Shown here: piece after piece, positions 8,797-17,278 of the stretch
Position numbering within the stretch: the first letter of the stretch is position 1
Layout: every line of letters starts with the position of its first letter
Assembly: GCA_050014395.1 (NCBI GenBank)
Contig: JBEKDK010000019.1
Location: 10,972 to 74,971, forward strand
Length of the DNA: 64,000 bases
DNA from: DASPOJ01 sp050014395
GTDB taxonomy: Bacteria > Acidobacteriota > Terriglobia > Acidiferrales > UBA7541
Direction: 5' to 3'
Made by a program: the position numbers and the translations under genes
Notes under the pieces: model-generated
Database searches by the model: none
Told to the model about the DNA's origin: nothing
Seen by the model: only the letters and a program-made list of their open reading frames with translations

Positions 8797-9507
8797 CTAT
8801 TTCGCGGTGAGGTGTTTCGCCGATTCCTCGGCGTCGCCGCCGGGCCAGAGGAGCTTCAGGATAACGCCCTTTTCATCGTCGTATGAGAGCGAGAAAACGT
8901 GCGCACACCGCTCGCAGAGCCAATAGTGTTTGGCCGCGAGATTTTGCGTCGACGCTTGCGCGTCTGGTTGCTGCGCTTTTTCACCCGCAGATTCGGGCTG
9001 GAAGCGGAAGAACTTGCCGCCCGCGAGCCAGTGAAAATCCGTGGGGCAGGCTGGATTGGCGCATTTCGGATGCAGACTTTGGAAAAGCGGTTCCCCTTTG
9101 CCTCCGCCTTCGCCAAGAACCGCCAGGTCGTCTGGGCCGCCGTGCGCGCTGCGTTTCTCTTCGAGCCTCTGGATGATGGCGCGGAGCCACTTTGCGTAAA
9201 CGTCTTCCGTGTCCGGTTGGTTCGCGTAGCGATAGAGCGAATCCAAGGTTTCGCCTTCGACGTTGAAGGGAATATGGCGGCAGGGGATTTCGGATTCGCG
9301 AAACGCCGCGGGAACCAAGGGCATCAAGACGCATTCGACGCAGGGATCGGGATGATCCTTGGAGTCATAATTCATGCAAGTCGGGGAATCCTCGAAAATA
9401 AATGTCGGTCTCCACGGCTCGCGCGGGGAGCGGCCATAGCCGCCTTTTTCAAGGAAAGTGAGCTCGAATTTCAGAACATCCAGAAGGTCACGCTCATCTT
9501 TTTTCAT
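8797..9507 (-). CDS. putative zinc-ribbon protein of unknown function
   Basis: The ATG at 9507 has an excellent Shine-Dalgarno (GGGGAGGTGGG) and gives 236 residues; the longer open frame back to 9984 crosses the operator region and the regulator gene and is rejected. The N-terminal third is rich in charged residues. The middle has a CVECVLMP segment. The C-terminal third has CANPAC and then CERC after an aromatic patch, which together look like a four-cysteine zinc ribbon. No signal peptide or membrane segment. I do not recognise the family. It is divergent from the Crp/Fnr gene, and the paired CRP-like operators lie about 68 and 90 bp upstream of its start. It is therefore more likely than the regulator gene to be their target. 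Confidence 0.7.
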   Translation of the reverse strand: MKKDERDLLDVLKFELTFLEKGGYGRSPREPWRPTFIFEDSPTCMNYDSKDHPDPCVECVLMPLVPAAFRESEIPCRHIPFNVEGETLDSLYRYANQPDTEDVYAKWLRAIIQRLEEKRSAHGGPDDLAVLGEGGGKGEPLFQSLHPKCANPACPTDFHWLAGGKFFRFQPESAGEKAQQPDAQASTQNLAAKHYWLCERCAHVFSLSYDDEKGVILKLLWPGGDAEESAKHLTAK

Positions 9508-9566
9508 AACCCACCTCCCCTGTTCATCCTCTTTTCTTGAGTGTGTTCCTTTCCACAAGTGCGTGC

Positions 9567-9603
9567 TGTGATGGGGGTCACAACGCCGCGTGAATGGCGT
9601 CAC
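9567..9603. promoter_or_regulatory. two CRP-like operators between divergent genes
   Basis: TGTGATGGGGGTCACA (9567-9582) is a perfect TGTGA-N6-TCACA, the textbook CRP operator pattern. GTGAATGGCGTCAC (9590-9603) follows with a centre-to-centre distance of exactly 22 bp. They lie between the minus-strand zinc-ribbon gene (starts 9507) and the Crp/Fnr gene (starts 9734). By distance they suit activation of the former. The latter may be autoregulated. Confidence 0.75.
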
Positions 9604-9733
9604 ACGAAAGTCGAGCGCATGAGAATGAGGTCGCAGAACGCTGAGGACAAAGGGCTTCGCGAGACGGTTAACGTACGGCCAAAGGATTAGCGCAGTGCTA
9701 AACCGAAAGCGGCGTATAATACGGGCAAATAAA

Positions 9734-10453
9734 ATGAAAACACCATACGGCCTGCAGGTCATCGAGAGCTGCCTTACCTGCCCTGTGTTGCGGGACAGAA
9801 TCTTCTGTGACCTTTCTCCGCAGACGCTTGCCGAGCTCGATTCGATTTCGGCGTCTTCGACGTACCCGAAGGGCGCGGTTCTGTTCGTCGAAGGCCAACA
9901 GCCACGGGGCGCGTTTATCATCTGCAACGGACGAGTGAAACTTTCCGCGAACTCGGCCCAAGGCAAGTCTTTAATCCTGCGCATTGCCGAAGAGGGAGAA
10001 GTAGTGGGACTTCCCGGTTCAATTTCGGGAAAGCCCTACGAGGTAACGGCGGAGGCGCTGGATCCGATCCAAGCGAATTTCATACGCCGCGAGGATCTGC
10101 TGCGATTCTTGCGCGAGCACGGCGATGCGGCGGTGCGCGTGGCGGAGATGCTGTGCCACATCTATCACGCGACGTATCAAGAGGTTAAGTATCTTGGGTT
10201 TTCAAGCTCCGCAGCCGAGAAACTGGCGCGATTCATCATCGATTTGACCGATCATGAGAAGCGCGGAAATGGCCCCCTTCGCGCAACGGTGACGCTGACG
10301 CACGAGGAGATCGCTGAGGTGATTGGCTCTTCGCGCGAAACCGTCACGCGCTTGTTCGCAAGCTTCAAGAAGAAGAAACTAATTGAGGTGAATGGTTCGA
10401 CGCTGGTGGTGAAAGATAAAGCTGGCCTTGAAGCGCTGGTTGAAGCACACTGA
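9734..10453 (+). CDS. Crp/Fnr-family transcription regulator
   Basis: 239 residues from the ATG at 9734; a GTG at 9695 would add 13 basic residues. Residues about 30-145 form the cyclic-nucleotide-type beta barrel and dimer helix, and about 165-235 the winged helix-turn-helix. The recognition helix reads SSRETVTRLF (R201, E202, R206), the same R-E-x3-R pattern that in E. coli CRP reads GTGA half-sites. That agrees with the three GTGA-N6-TCAC operator pairs nearby. The N-terminus has C13-x2-C16-x8-C25, a cysteine set that could hold an Fe-S cluster or sense redox, though the spacing differs from classic FNR. The usual CRP cAMP-binding residues are not evident. It probably controls the adjacent stress and cytochrome genes in response to redox or oxygen state. 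Confidence 0.9.
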   Translation: MKTPYGLQVIESCLTCPVLRDRIFCDLSPQTLAELDSISASSTYPKGAVLFVEGQQPRGAFIICNGRVKLSANSAQGKSLILRIAEEGEVVGLPGSISGKPYEVTAEALDPIQANFIRREDLLRFLREHGDAAVRVAEMLCHIYHATYQEVKYLGFSSSAAEKLARFIIDLTDHEKRGNGPLRATVTLTHEEIAEVIGSSRETVTRLFASFKKKKLIEVNGSTLVVKDKAGLEALVEAH

Positions 10454-10468
10454 TCCCCTTCCTGTGGT

Positions 10469-10504
10469 GTGACGCTGGACACGGCGATGCGTGACGCGCG
10501 TCAC
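10469..10504 (+). promoter_or_regulatory. CRP-like operator pair before the decaheme gene
   Basis: GTGACGCGCGTCAC (10491-10504) is a perfect GTGA-N6-TCAC palindrome. Exactly 22 bp upstream lies a weaker copy, GTGACGCTGGACAC (10469-10482), which keeps one GTGA arm and a degenerate right arm. The strong site is centred about 92 bp before the ATG at 10589. Confidence 0.65.
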
Positions 10505-10588
10505 AGAGTGGCGGGCACGAAACAGAAATAATCTGCAACTGTCGCGCGAGGCTTGGTCCGCGACGCCGAATCGCAGGTCGGAGGGGGC

Positions 10589-11611
10589 ATGGGGGAACGC
10601 AGGAACAGCAACGGGACCTATGTCGTCGGACTTGCACTCATTCTTCTGTTTGTTTCTTCATCGCTCGTAGTAAAAAAAATCAGCGCACAAGCACAGCAAG
10701 ATAAGCAGGCGCCTGCGAGCGCTGCGCAGACTGCCAGCGCACCTGCTGCGTCGCCCGCCCCCTCCGCCTACGCCGGATCGGATGCCTGCAAAACGTGCCA
10801 CGCGGACGAATATTCGAGTTGGGAGAAGAGTCTTCACTTCCGGACGTCGCTGGACACGAAGGGCGGACCTTCTAAGCAAGGATGCGAAGCGTGCCATGGA
10901 CCGGCCGCGAACCACGTCGCCGATCCGAGCGATACATCGGGCCTGTTTATTTTCGAGAAGGCTTCCGCCACAGATATCAACGCGCGCTGCCTGACGTGCC
11001 ATGCTTCCGGGACCGGCCAGATGAATGCCTCAAATTCGTTCCACCGGCTAAACCAGGTAAGCTGCACCGACTGCCACTCGCCGCACCACGCGACGACGCC
11101 GGAACACTTGCTGGTCAAGGCCCAGCCGGAACTTTGCTACACCTGCCACCTGCAGCAGAAATCCCAGTTCAATATGCCTTTTCACCATCGCGTCAATGAG
11201 GGTTTGATTCAGTGCACCGACTGCCACAACCAGCACGGAACTGATGGAACGTGGCAGTCCGACCATTTGGTGCGGCAGGTACAGAATTCAAACTCCGGCG
11301 ATGTGGCTTGTTTCAAGTGCCACAAGGACAAGCAAGGACCATTCGTGTTTGAACACGCCGCCGTGCGGTTGGAAGGATGCGCGACCTGCCATATCCCGCA
11401 CGGAGGAGCGAATCCTCACATGTTGAAGTACAGCGACATCAACCTGCTCTGCCTGCAATGCCACACCGCAGCCCACTTCGGACCGGTGGCAGGGACCGGC
11501 ATGCCGGTAATGAATGGTCCGGCTCCGAACAACTCTAACTATATACAGGGATGCACGATCTGCCATACGGCAATCCACGGTTCCAACTTTAGCGACATCT
11601 TTTTCCGATAG
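10589..11611 (+). CDS. decaheme cytochrome c, MtrA/DmsE type
   Basis: 340 residues from the ATG at 10589 (GGAGGGGG just upstream; a TTG at 10553 is a longer alternative). An N-terminal hydrophobic segment exports it, followed by an Ala/Pro-rich linker. There are ten CxxCH heme sites: CKTCH, CEACH, CLTCH, CTDCH, CYTCH, CTDCH, CFKCH, CATCH, CLQCH and CTICH. Ten hemes in about 340 residues, directly followed by an MtrB/PioB-type barrel gene, is the pattern of MtrA/PioA/DmsE cytochromes. These plug into the barrel and move electrons across the outer membrane. A paired CRP-like operator precedes the gene. Electron direction (metal reduction or iron oxidation) is not shown by sequence. Confidence 0.9.
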   Translation: MGERRNSNGTYVVGLALILLFVSSSLVVKKISAQAQQDKQAPASAAQTASAPAASPAPSAYAGSDACKTCHADEYSSWEKSLHFRTSLDTKGGPSKQGCEACHGPAANHVADPSDTSGLFIFEKASATDINARCLTCHASGTGQMNASNSFHRLNQVSCTDCHSPHHATTPEHLLVKAQPELCYTCHLQQKSQFNMPFHHRVNEGLIQCTDCHNQHGTDGTWQSDHLVRQVQNSNSGDVACFKCHKDKQGPFVFEHAAVRLEGCATCHIPHGGANPHMLKYSDINLLCLQCHTAAHFGPVAGTGMPVMNGPAPNNSNYIQGCTICHTAIHGSNFSDIFFR

Positions 11612-11713
11612 ATGGAATGTAACGAATATTTGGAAATGAGAGACACGCAGAAGGTTAAGTCATGGAACTGGCTGGCGGAAATCGCAGTTCTTAAATCGTC
11701 GGGGCGAAAAATC

Positions 11714-14356
11714 ATGACTGAACTTATGGGCGTCAGACGGCTCAGTTTATCGTTGCTGGCGGCGGTGGTGTTTTTCTGCTCGCCAGCGTGCCGGGCCCAG
11801 ACGAGCAGCTCCGAGCAGCCCACCCCAACCAGTACTGTCTCGCCCAACAATTATGAGATCCAACAAACGGTTGAGGTTGGCTATCGGTCAGACTGGATTG
11901 GCGGGAATCAGGATACGTACGACACGTTCGTGGATCTGGCCTCCGGCCCGCGTTTGCTCGATTACACGTTGGACATGAGGTCCATCAACCACCAGGGGCT
12001 TCTGTTCGACAATCTGAACTTCAGCAACTTCGGGTATGGCGGCGATCCCAACGACGTCTCGCGCCTGCGGATCGGCAAGAACAAGTTGTACGACTTTAGT
12101 GCGATGTTCCGCCGCGACAAATATTTCTGGGACTACAGCCTGCTGGCGAATCCATTAAATCCAGTCCCGTTCACGGCGTCCGCGACGATGCCTGCGTTTG
12201 CCTCTACCGAGTCGCCGCATTCGCTCGACCTCGTGCATCGCATGCAGGATTACGACTTGACGCTCTTGCCGCAGTCCCGCGTGCGTTTCCGGCTGGGATA
12301 TTCGCGCTACGTGAGCGAAGGGCCTGCACTCACTACGGAAGACGCCACCGACGAAATCCTGATGGCGCAGGATTTCCGGATGACGACGAACGCGTATCGC
12401 ATCGGCGTGGATTTCAAAATTCTGAAGAGGACGACACTCTCCTACGATCAGTTCCTTGAATACAACAAGAACGACACGAGCGACTCGCTGGCGAGCACGC
12501 CATTTCTAGTCCAAACAAGCCAGTTCCCCGGCACAGTGCCCGTGAGTTTGGGGATCAACTGGTACTATCCCCCTACTGCTGCGACCACCCCTTGCGCGGC
12601 GCCGCTTCTCGCCACAGGTTACGTAAACAACAGCAGTGCTTCCACGAGTTGCAAGATCGTGGCGTCCTATACGAGGACCGCCCCGACGCGGAATTTCATG
12701 CCCATCGAGCGGCTGAGCTTTCAATCGACCTCTATCCCCAGGTTTGAAATGTCCGGTTCGGCCAGCTACAGCAACAGCAACAATTCCGCACCGAATCTGT
12801 ACGATTCCATAAACGAATGGACGGCCTCCACGACAAGCCAGGTTCGTGACTCCATCGTTTCAGGTCCGGCCGACGCCAAGGAAATCTTTGTGCACGCGAA
12901 TTGGTCCGGCATTTATTCGTTGATCCCAAAAATCCGGATCGTCGATTCCGTGAATTACGATCACTGGCAAAATCCTGGATACAATAATCAGACGACCACG
13001 GATGTATTCGCCACGGCTGCCCCGACCGGGTCAGGGGCTACCGGTATATTGCTGCCCCAAGCGCAGTTTGCACCGCTGGTTGCCGGCGGATCGACATTTG
13101 CCAGCATCTGCCCGAGCCCCTACACCGCGCTCACCTGCCCGCAGCACAGCAGCAGTGCGGCCGCAGACGCCGCAGACACTTTGAGTTCGGAGTTTGCGGG
13201 GCAAAGATTGGTCTCGGACACCTTGCAGCTCGAAGGAGATATCACGAGCCGCATCACCGCTCGAATCGGTTATCTTTATGAGAGCAGACAAATCGGCAAC
13301 TACTTCGCCAGTCAAACGTTGAGCGATATCTATTACCCCGGCGCGACCACCGGGGGCACGGCGGCGAACGATTATTTTGCGGCGCGCGGAAGTTGCCCAT
13401 ATACCTCGGGAACGACGACGTTTAACCCCGCGGCTGGTGGTGCATGCACCCAGAATGCGGACGGCTCAGTCACATGGGCTGCTTCCGCTTCCACGATAGG
13501 TTCGGCCTTTAATGTGCCGCGCACGATTTCCACGATCGACGAACAGGTCGGTCTGGCCGGCGTGACGTGGCGGCCGATGGACACGTTGCAGATCAGCAGC
13601 GATTTCGAATTCGGATATAACAGCTATTCGTATACGCGAGTTTGGCCGCGGCAAATCCAAAGCTACAAGGTTCACGTAAGTTATAGACCCCGGACCTGGG
13701 CGACCTTGGACGGCGCGGTGGATATTCACGAGAACCGCGACAACGTCTATCAGGTGGACAATGCCGAGCACGGCCGGACGTACAGTTTTGACCTCACGCT
13801 GACGCGAAGTACCAAGCTGACCTACACTCTCGGATACAACTACACGGATATCTATTTGCAGACGTTCATCTGCTTCGACGACACTTTCGGGACAATGACG
13901 AACGTCCCTGGCGGCATGGGCTTGCCGACATTTGCAAGCTGCCCCATCACCAACACGACGTCGAACAACAATCAGAGCGCCCTGGCGTTCTATACGAACC
14001 AACAGAATTACGTGTACAGCGACGTGGTCTGGAAACCGGTGAATCGAGTGACGATTGGCTTCGGATACGTCTCGACATTTGCCAACGGCAATACGCTGCA
14101 ACTGGATCCGCTGGAACCTGCCGGCACGCTGGACTTCAATTATCAGAAGCCGTTCGCTACGATCCAAATCGACCTTCACAAGGGGCTAAGTTACAAGACG
14201 ACGTGGAACTATTACGGATACAACTCGAAATCACCGATGAACACCAGCATCCCCATCATGAACGGGACTGCCAGCGGGACGTACTCACTTGAGCCGATCC
14301 CGGCGCCAGATTTCAATGGCAGCACCGCAACATTCGCACTTCGCTATGCATTTTGA
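11714..14356 (+). CDS. MtrB/PioB-type outer-membrane barrel
   Basis: 880 residues from the ATG at 11714, which begins a clean signal peptide ending near CRAQT; the open frame extends to an ATG at 11612 that overlaps the previous stop region, but that start would bury the signal. The mature protein is a long run of alternating beta strands rich in Tyr, Ser, Thr and Asn. It ends in phenylalanine (FALRYAF), the usual signature for insertion by the Bam machinery. The early RSDWIGGNQDTYDTFVDL region and a strand repeat of about 40-60 residues match the decaheme-associated MtrB/PioB family. With the upstream decaheme protein it should form a transmembrane electron conduit. No outer-surface MtrC-like cytochrome gene is present in the window. 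Family call is good, precise role inferred. Confidence 0.82.
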   Translation: MTELMGVRRLSLSLLAAVVFFCSPACRAQTSSSEQPTPTSTVSPNNYEIQQTVEVGYRSDWIGGNQDTYDTFVDLASGPRLLDYTLDMRSINHQGLLFDNLNFSNFGYGGDPNDVSRLRIGKNKLYDFSAMFRRDKYFWDYSLLANPLNPVPFTASATMPAFASTESPHSLDLVHRMQDYDLTLLPQSRVRFRLGYSRYVSEGPALTTEDATDEILMAQDFRMTTNAYRIGVDFKILKRTTLSYDQFLEYNKNDTSDSLASTPFLVQTSQFPGTVPVSLGINWYYPPTAATTPCAAPLLATGYVNNSSASTSCKIVASYTRTAPTRNFMPIERLSFQSTSIPRFEMSGSASYSNSNNSAPNLYDSINEWTASTTSQVRDSIVSGPADAKEIFVHANWSGIYSLIPKIRIVDSVNYDHWQNPGYNNQTTTDVFATAAPTGSGATGILLPQAQFAPLVAGGSTFASICPSPYTALTCPQHSSSAAADAADTLSSEFAGQRLVSDTLQLEGDITSRITARIGYLYESRQIGNYFASQTLSDIYYPGATTGGTAANDYFAARGSCPYTSGTTTFNPAAGGACTQNADGSVTWAASASTIGSAFNVPRTISTIDEQVGLAGVTWRPMDTLQISSDFEFGYNSYSYTRVWPRQIQSYKVHVSYRPRTWATLDGAVDIHENRDNVYQVDNAEHGRTYSFDLTLTRSTKLTYTLGYNYTDIYLQTFICFDDTFGTMTNVPGGMGLPTFASCPITNTTSNNNQSALAFYTNQQNYVYSDVVWKPVNRVTIGFGYVSTFANGNTLQLDPLEPAGTLDFNYQKPFATIQIDLHKGLSYKTTWNYYGYNSKSPMNTSIPIMNGTASGTYSLEPIPAPDFNGSTATFALRYAF

Positions 14357-14416
14357 AATGGTGTGAGGCGGCGCAATCAGGATGCACTCACTATTGGCAA
14401 TCATTTAGGGGGCAAG

Positions 14417-14758
14417 ATGATTCGTGCAAACGTTACGGTAACTCGAGCAGGGCTCCTGATGATTATCGCCCTGTGCCTATTAACGCCGCTGCACGCACAA
14501 GATGCGGCGGCAACGTTCAAGGCCAAATGCTCCGTGTGCCACGCCGCCGACGGCAGCAGCAATAGCGCCATGGGAAAGCAATTGGGCGCGAAGGACCTGC
14601 GCTCCGCAGAAGTGCAGAAGCAGACCGACCCACAGTTAAACGCGACCATAACGAACGGCATGGGCGGCGGGAAAATGCCGGCCTACAAGGGCAAACTGAC
14701 GGACGTGCAGATCAAGGATCTCGTCACTTACGTACGAAGTCTGGCCAAGAAGCCATAG
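14417..14758 (+). CDS. small periplasmic cytochrome c (class I)
   Basis: 113 residues from the ATG at 14417 with AGGGGGCAAG upstream. A signal peptide ends near LHAQD. One heme site CSVCH lies early in the mature protein, and the distal ligand is probably the Met of GGKMPAYKGKL. The size and layout are those of a short c6/c551-like electron shuttle. It lies 60 bases after the barrel gene and is probably in the same operon. A close paralog at 18080 shares most of the mature sequence (for example ATITNGMGGGKMPAYKGKLT). The pair flanks the Rieske/cytochrome b operon and could connect that complex with the decaheme conduit. Confidence 0.9.
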   Translation: MIRANVTVTRAGLLMIIALCLLTPLHAQDAAATFKAKCSVCHAADGSSNSAMGKQLGAKDLRSAEVQKQTDPQLNATITNGMGGGKMPAYKGKLTDVQIKDLVTYVRSLAKKP

Positions 14759-14831
14759 ACTAAGCAGTCGAACATCCGCGCACTGCGGTTAAAACTTCCA
14801 CTCGAATGCTTCCTGATTTCTGCGTGCGGAT

Positions 14832-16115
14832 CTATTCGTGCGAAGGCGTCTCCAATTTCCGGATCAGGAACGCGATGCCGATCAGCACAAGCAGCGAAAT
14901 GCCGAGTGAAACAAAAAGTCCCTTGCGGCGGTAGGAGCGCTCTGCCAAGGCCGCCAGACCGGCCTGATAGGTCTGCTGCGCGACTTTCATGCTGGCCTGG
15001 ACGTCCACATCCACCTGAGCGGTCTGAACGCTGTGAATCGCCACGCGCGCCTTCATCAAATCGTCGCGGGCGTCGGCCAATTGCAGTTTGGGCTGCGCCA
15101 CTTCCATTCCGTAAAGTTCGGCGCGATTTAGAATGGCGTCCGATCGGGCGATCGTCGAATCCAGATTCACCAGTTGGTCGTGCATAGCGCCGGCCGCTTC
15201 AAATCCAGGGTCGCCGGCTGAATGGCATTTCAAACAGACGGCGCCATCGCCCGTGCCGATCATGGCGTCGGTGGGATGCTGAATTCCATGGTTCGAGTGG
15301 CACGTGATGCAGCCGGGAAAGCCCAGAGAATCGAAGGCCTCCTTGTGCGGGCTGGAGTCAAATAGCTGCGCTTGAAAGACGTGGCAGGTTGAGCAGACAT
15401 TGACCACGGATTTCACGCCCGGCGGCGCGGCGCCGTGGCTGCCATGGCATGTGGTGCAGGTGGGCGCGCTCAAATCGCCGCGGTCGATAAGCGCGGCGTG
15501 ATGGACGCTCGAGTTGTAGAGCGCGAACTGGTCGGTGGGAATCTTGTACGGCTTCATGTACGCCGCGTCCGCGTGGCACCGCGAGCAGGTCGTCGCCACG
15601 TTTGTGGGATAGACGTGGGCGCGCGGATCGTTCGGCGGCATGATGTCATGCACGCCGTGGCAATCGACGCACACCGCGACTTTGTCATCGCCTTTGGCGA
15701 GCATCTTCCCGTGAACGCTCGTCAGATACTGCGCAAGCTGGTCGGTGCGAAGTGAAGGATCGAAGCCGCGCATGTAGGCCGAGTCGGCATGGCACTTGGC
15801 GCAGAACGCTGGGATGGCCTTGCGTTCAGGTTTCCCTTTGAATCCCGCGGCCTTGCTCATGGCCTTGTCCATGTCGTCCGCAGTGGGGTCGCCGCCGTGA
15901 CAACTGACGCACGTGATGCCCTTCTGCGCGTGGATGCCGGCCGCGTACTCGTCCGGATTTACGTGGAGCGGATCGTCAAGCTGCGAGTGGCACGCGATGC
16001 ATGTGTTTTTCGCTTGCGAGAAGGCAGCGGCAGGCGAGAGGAGAAGCAGGGCGGCGCAGATCAGCAGCGGCGCGAAAAGTACGCGGCTCACGGCGCCATT
16101 ATCGTCTGGATGCAT
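14832..16115 (-). CDS. membrane-anchored nonaheme cytochrome c
   Basis: 427 residues from the ATG at 16115, which begins a good signal peptide (hydrophobic LLICAALLLLSPAAAF, then SQA). An ATG at 16187, six bases past the cytochrome b stop, would add 24 residues and is possible. Nine CxxCH sites: CIACH, CVSCH, CAKCH, CVDCH, CSRCH, CTTCH, CSTCH, CITCH and CLKCH. After the last heme comes a helical segment of about 100 residues and a C-terminal membrane anchor (LFVSLGISLLVLIGIAFLI). It is the last gene of a Rieske-cytochrome b-cytochrome c operon and so sits where cytochrome c1 would be in a bc1 complex. It likely accepts electrons from the Rieske protein. Confidence 0.88.
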   Translation of the reverse strand: MHPDDNGAVSRVLFAPLLICAALLLLSPAAAFSQAKNTCIACHSQLDDPLHVNPDEYAAGIHAQKGITCVSCHGGDPTADDMDKAMSKAAGFKGKPERKAIPAFCAKCHADSAYMRGFDPSLRTDQLAQYLTSVHGKMLAKGDDKVAVCVDCHGVHDIMPPNDPRAHVYPTNVATTCSRCHADAAYMKPYKIPTDQFALYNSSVHHAALIDRGDLSAPTCTTCHGSHGAAPPGVKSVVNVCSTCHVFQAQLFDSSPHKEAFDSLGFPGCITCHSNHGIQHPTDAMIGTGDGAVCLKCHSAGDPGFEAAGAMHDQLVNLDSTIARSDAILNRAELYGMEVAQPKLQLADARDDLMKARVAIHSVQTAQVDVDVQASMKVAQQTYQAGLAALAERSYRRKGLFVSLGISLLVLIGIAFLIRKLETPSHE

Positions 16116-16192
16116 TTGCTTGCCCCGCGAATCATCACGCGGCTGCAACAGGTTCTCCTGCATTCGGCATTGGCCCGCCAAATTCATCACGA

Positions 16193-17278
16193 TCACTTCG
16201 CCAGATACGCGTACACCGTCATGCCCACGACATACATCAGCGCAAACACCCCGGCTCCCGCAACCCACCTGCTGCCGCGGCCCTGCTTGCCCTGATCGAA
16301 AAAGGGAAGCAGCGTCCAGACGGCCGCGGCGAGTCCGAACGCCAGAATGCCGAGAACGTCCCCGGGAATGGCCAGAAATTTGGAGGGCAGAAGCTTCAAC
16401 GTCTGGAACATGAACATGAAATACCATTCTGGCCTGATGCCCGCCGGCGCGGAAGCGAATAGGTCCGCTTTGGCTCCCAATTCCCAGGGTTTGAATGCGG
16501 CCAGCGTCCCCAAAATGGCCAGCGCGACGTACCAAGCCATCAATTCGCGCAGGAAAAAATTGGGGAAGAATCGGACTTCGTGCACTTTTGCGGGATTGGC
16601 TGTCCATTCCGCGTCGATCTTGGGCGGCACGCTCATGCCGAAGCGCTGGACAAGCCATAAATGCAGACCGATGAGCATCGTCGCCAATCCGGGGAGAATC
16701 GCGACATGGATGCCGAAGAAACGCGTCAGCGTCGCGCCCGTGACGTCTTCGCCGCCGCGCAGAAAAATCAGCAACCAGTGGCCCATCAGCGGGACTTGCC
16801 CGGTGATGTCCGTGCCAACCTTGGTTGCGGAGACGGAGAGCGTGTTCCACGGCAGCAAATAGCCGCTGAACCCAAAGCCGAGAACCAGGAAGAGCAGAAT
16901 CATTCCGCTCAGCCAGGTCAATTCACGTGGCTTGCGATACGATTTCAGGAAAAACACGCTGAACATGTGCGCGATCGCCGTCAAAATCATGACGTTCGCG
17001 CCCCAAGCATGGATCGAGCGGATCAGCCAGCCAAAACGCACCTGCGTCATGATGTACTGCACGCTTTCAAACGCGCCGTCGGGGCTCGGGCGGTAATAAA
17101 GCAGCAGGAGGATTCCGGTGACAACCTGAATTCCGAACAGGAACAGCGTCATCCCGCCAAGAAAATAGAAGTAGGAAAAGCGATGCTGCGGAACCGTTTT
17201 GTGCCGGACGAAGGTGACAATCTGATCCCATCCAAAACGCTCGTCGAGCCAATTGCGCAGGTTGGACGCGGTTCCCAT
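16193..17278 (-). CDS. cytochrome b of a Rieske/b complex, b6-like
   Basis: 361 residues, with multiple membrane helices. Heme-ligand histidines are visible as H90/H104 and H191/H206. The second pair has 14 residues between them, the spacing of b6 rather than mitochondrial-type cytochrome b. The PEWY quinol-oxidation motif is intact (IRPEWYF, near residue 265) in a subunit-IV-like C-terminal part, so b6 and subunit IV are fused. The gene directly follows the Rieske gene with no gap and precedes the nonaheme cytochrome. The complex should oxidise quinol and pass electrons to periplasmic cytochromes while moving protons. Assignment is firm; the downstream acceptor is inferred. Confidence 0.93.
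   Translation of the reverse strand: MGTASNLRNWLDERFGWDQIVTFVRHKTVPQHRFSYFYFLGGMTLFLFGIQVVTGILLLLYYRPSPDGAFESVQYIMTQVRFGWLIRSIHAWGANVMILTAIAHMFSVFFLKSYRKPRELTWLSGMILLFLVLGFGFSGYLLPWNTLSVSATKVGTDITGQVPLMGHWLLIFLRGGEDVTGATLTRFFGIHVAILPGLATMLIGLHLWLVQRFGMSVPPKIDAEWTANPAKVHEVRFFPNFFLRELMAWYVALAILGTLAAFKPWELGAKADLFASAPAGIRPEWYFMFMFQTLKLLPSKFLAIPGDVLGILAFGLAAAVWTLLPFFDQGKQGRGSRWVAGAGVFALMYVVGMTVYAYLAK

Noticed and set aside
9715..9720. TATAAT before the Crp/Fnr gene as its -10 box
   Set aside because: The only TTAGCG-like -35 candidate is 22 bases away, too far; the true promoter is uncertain.
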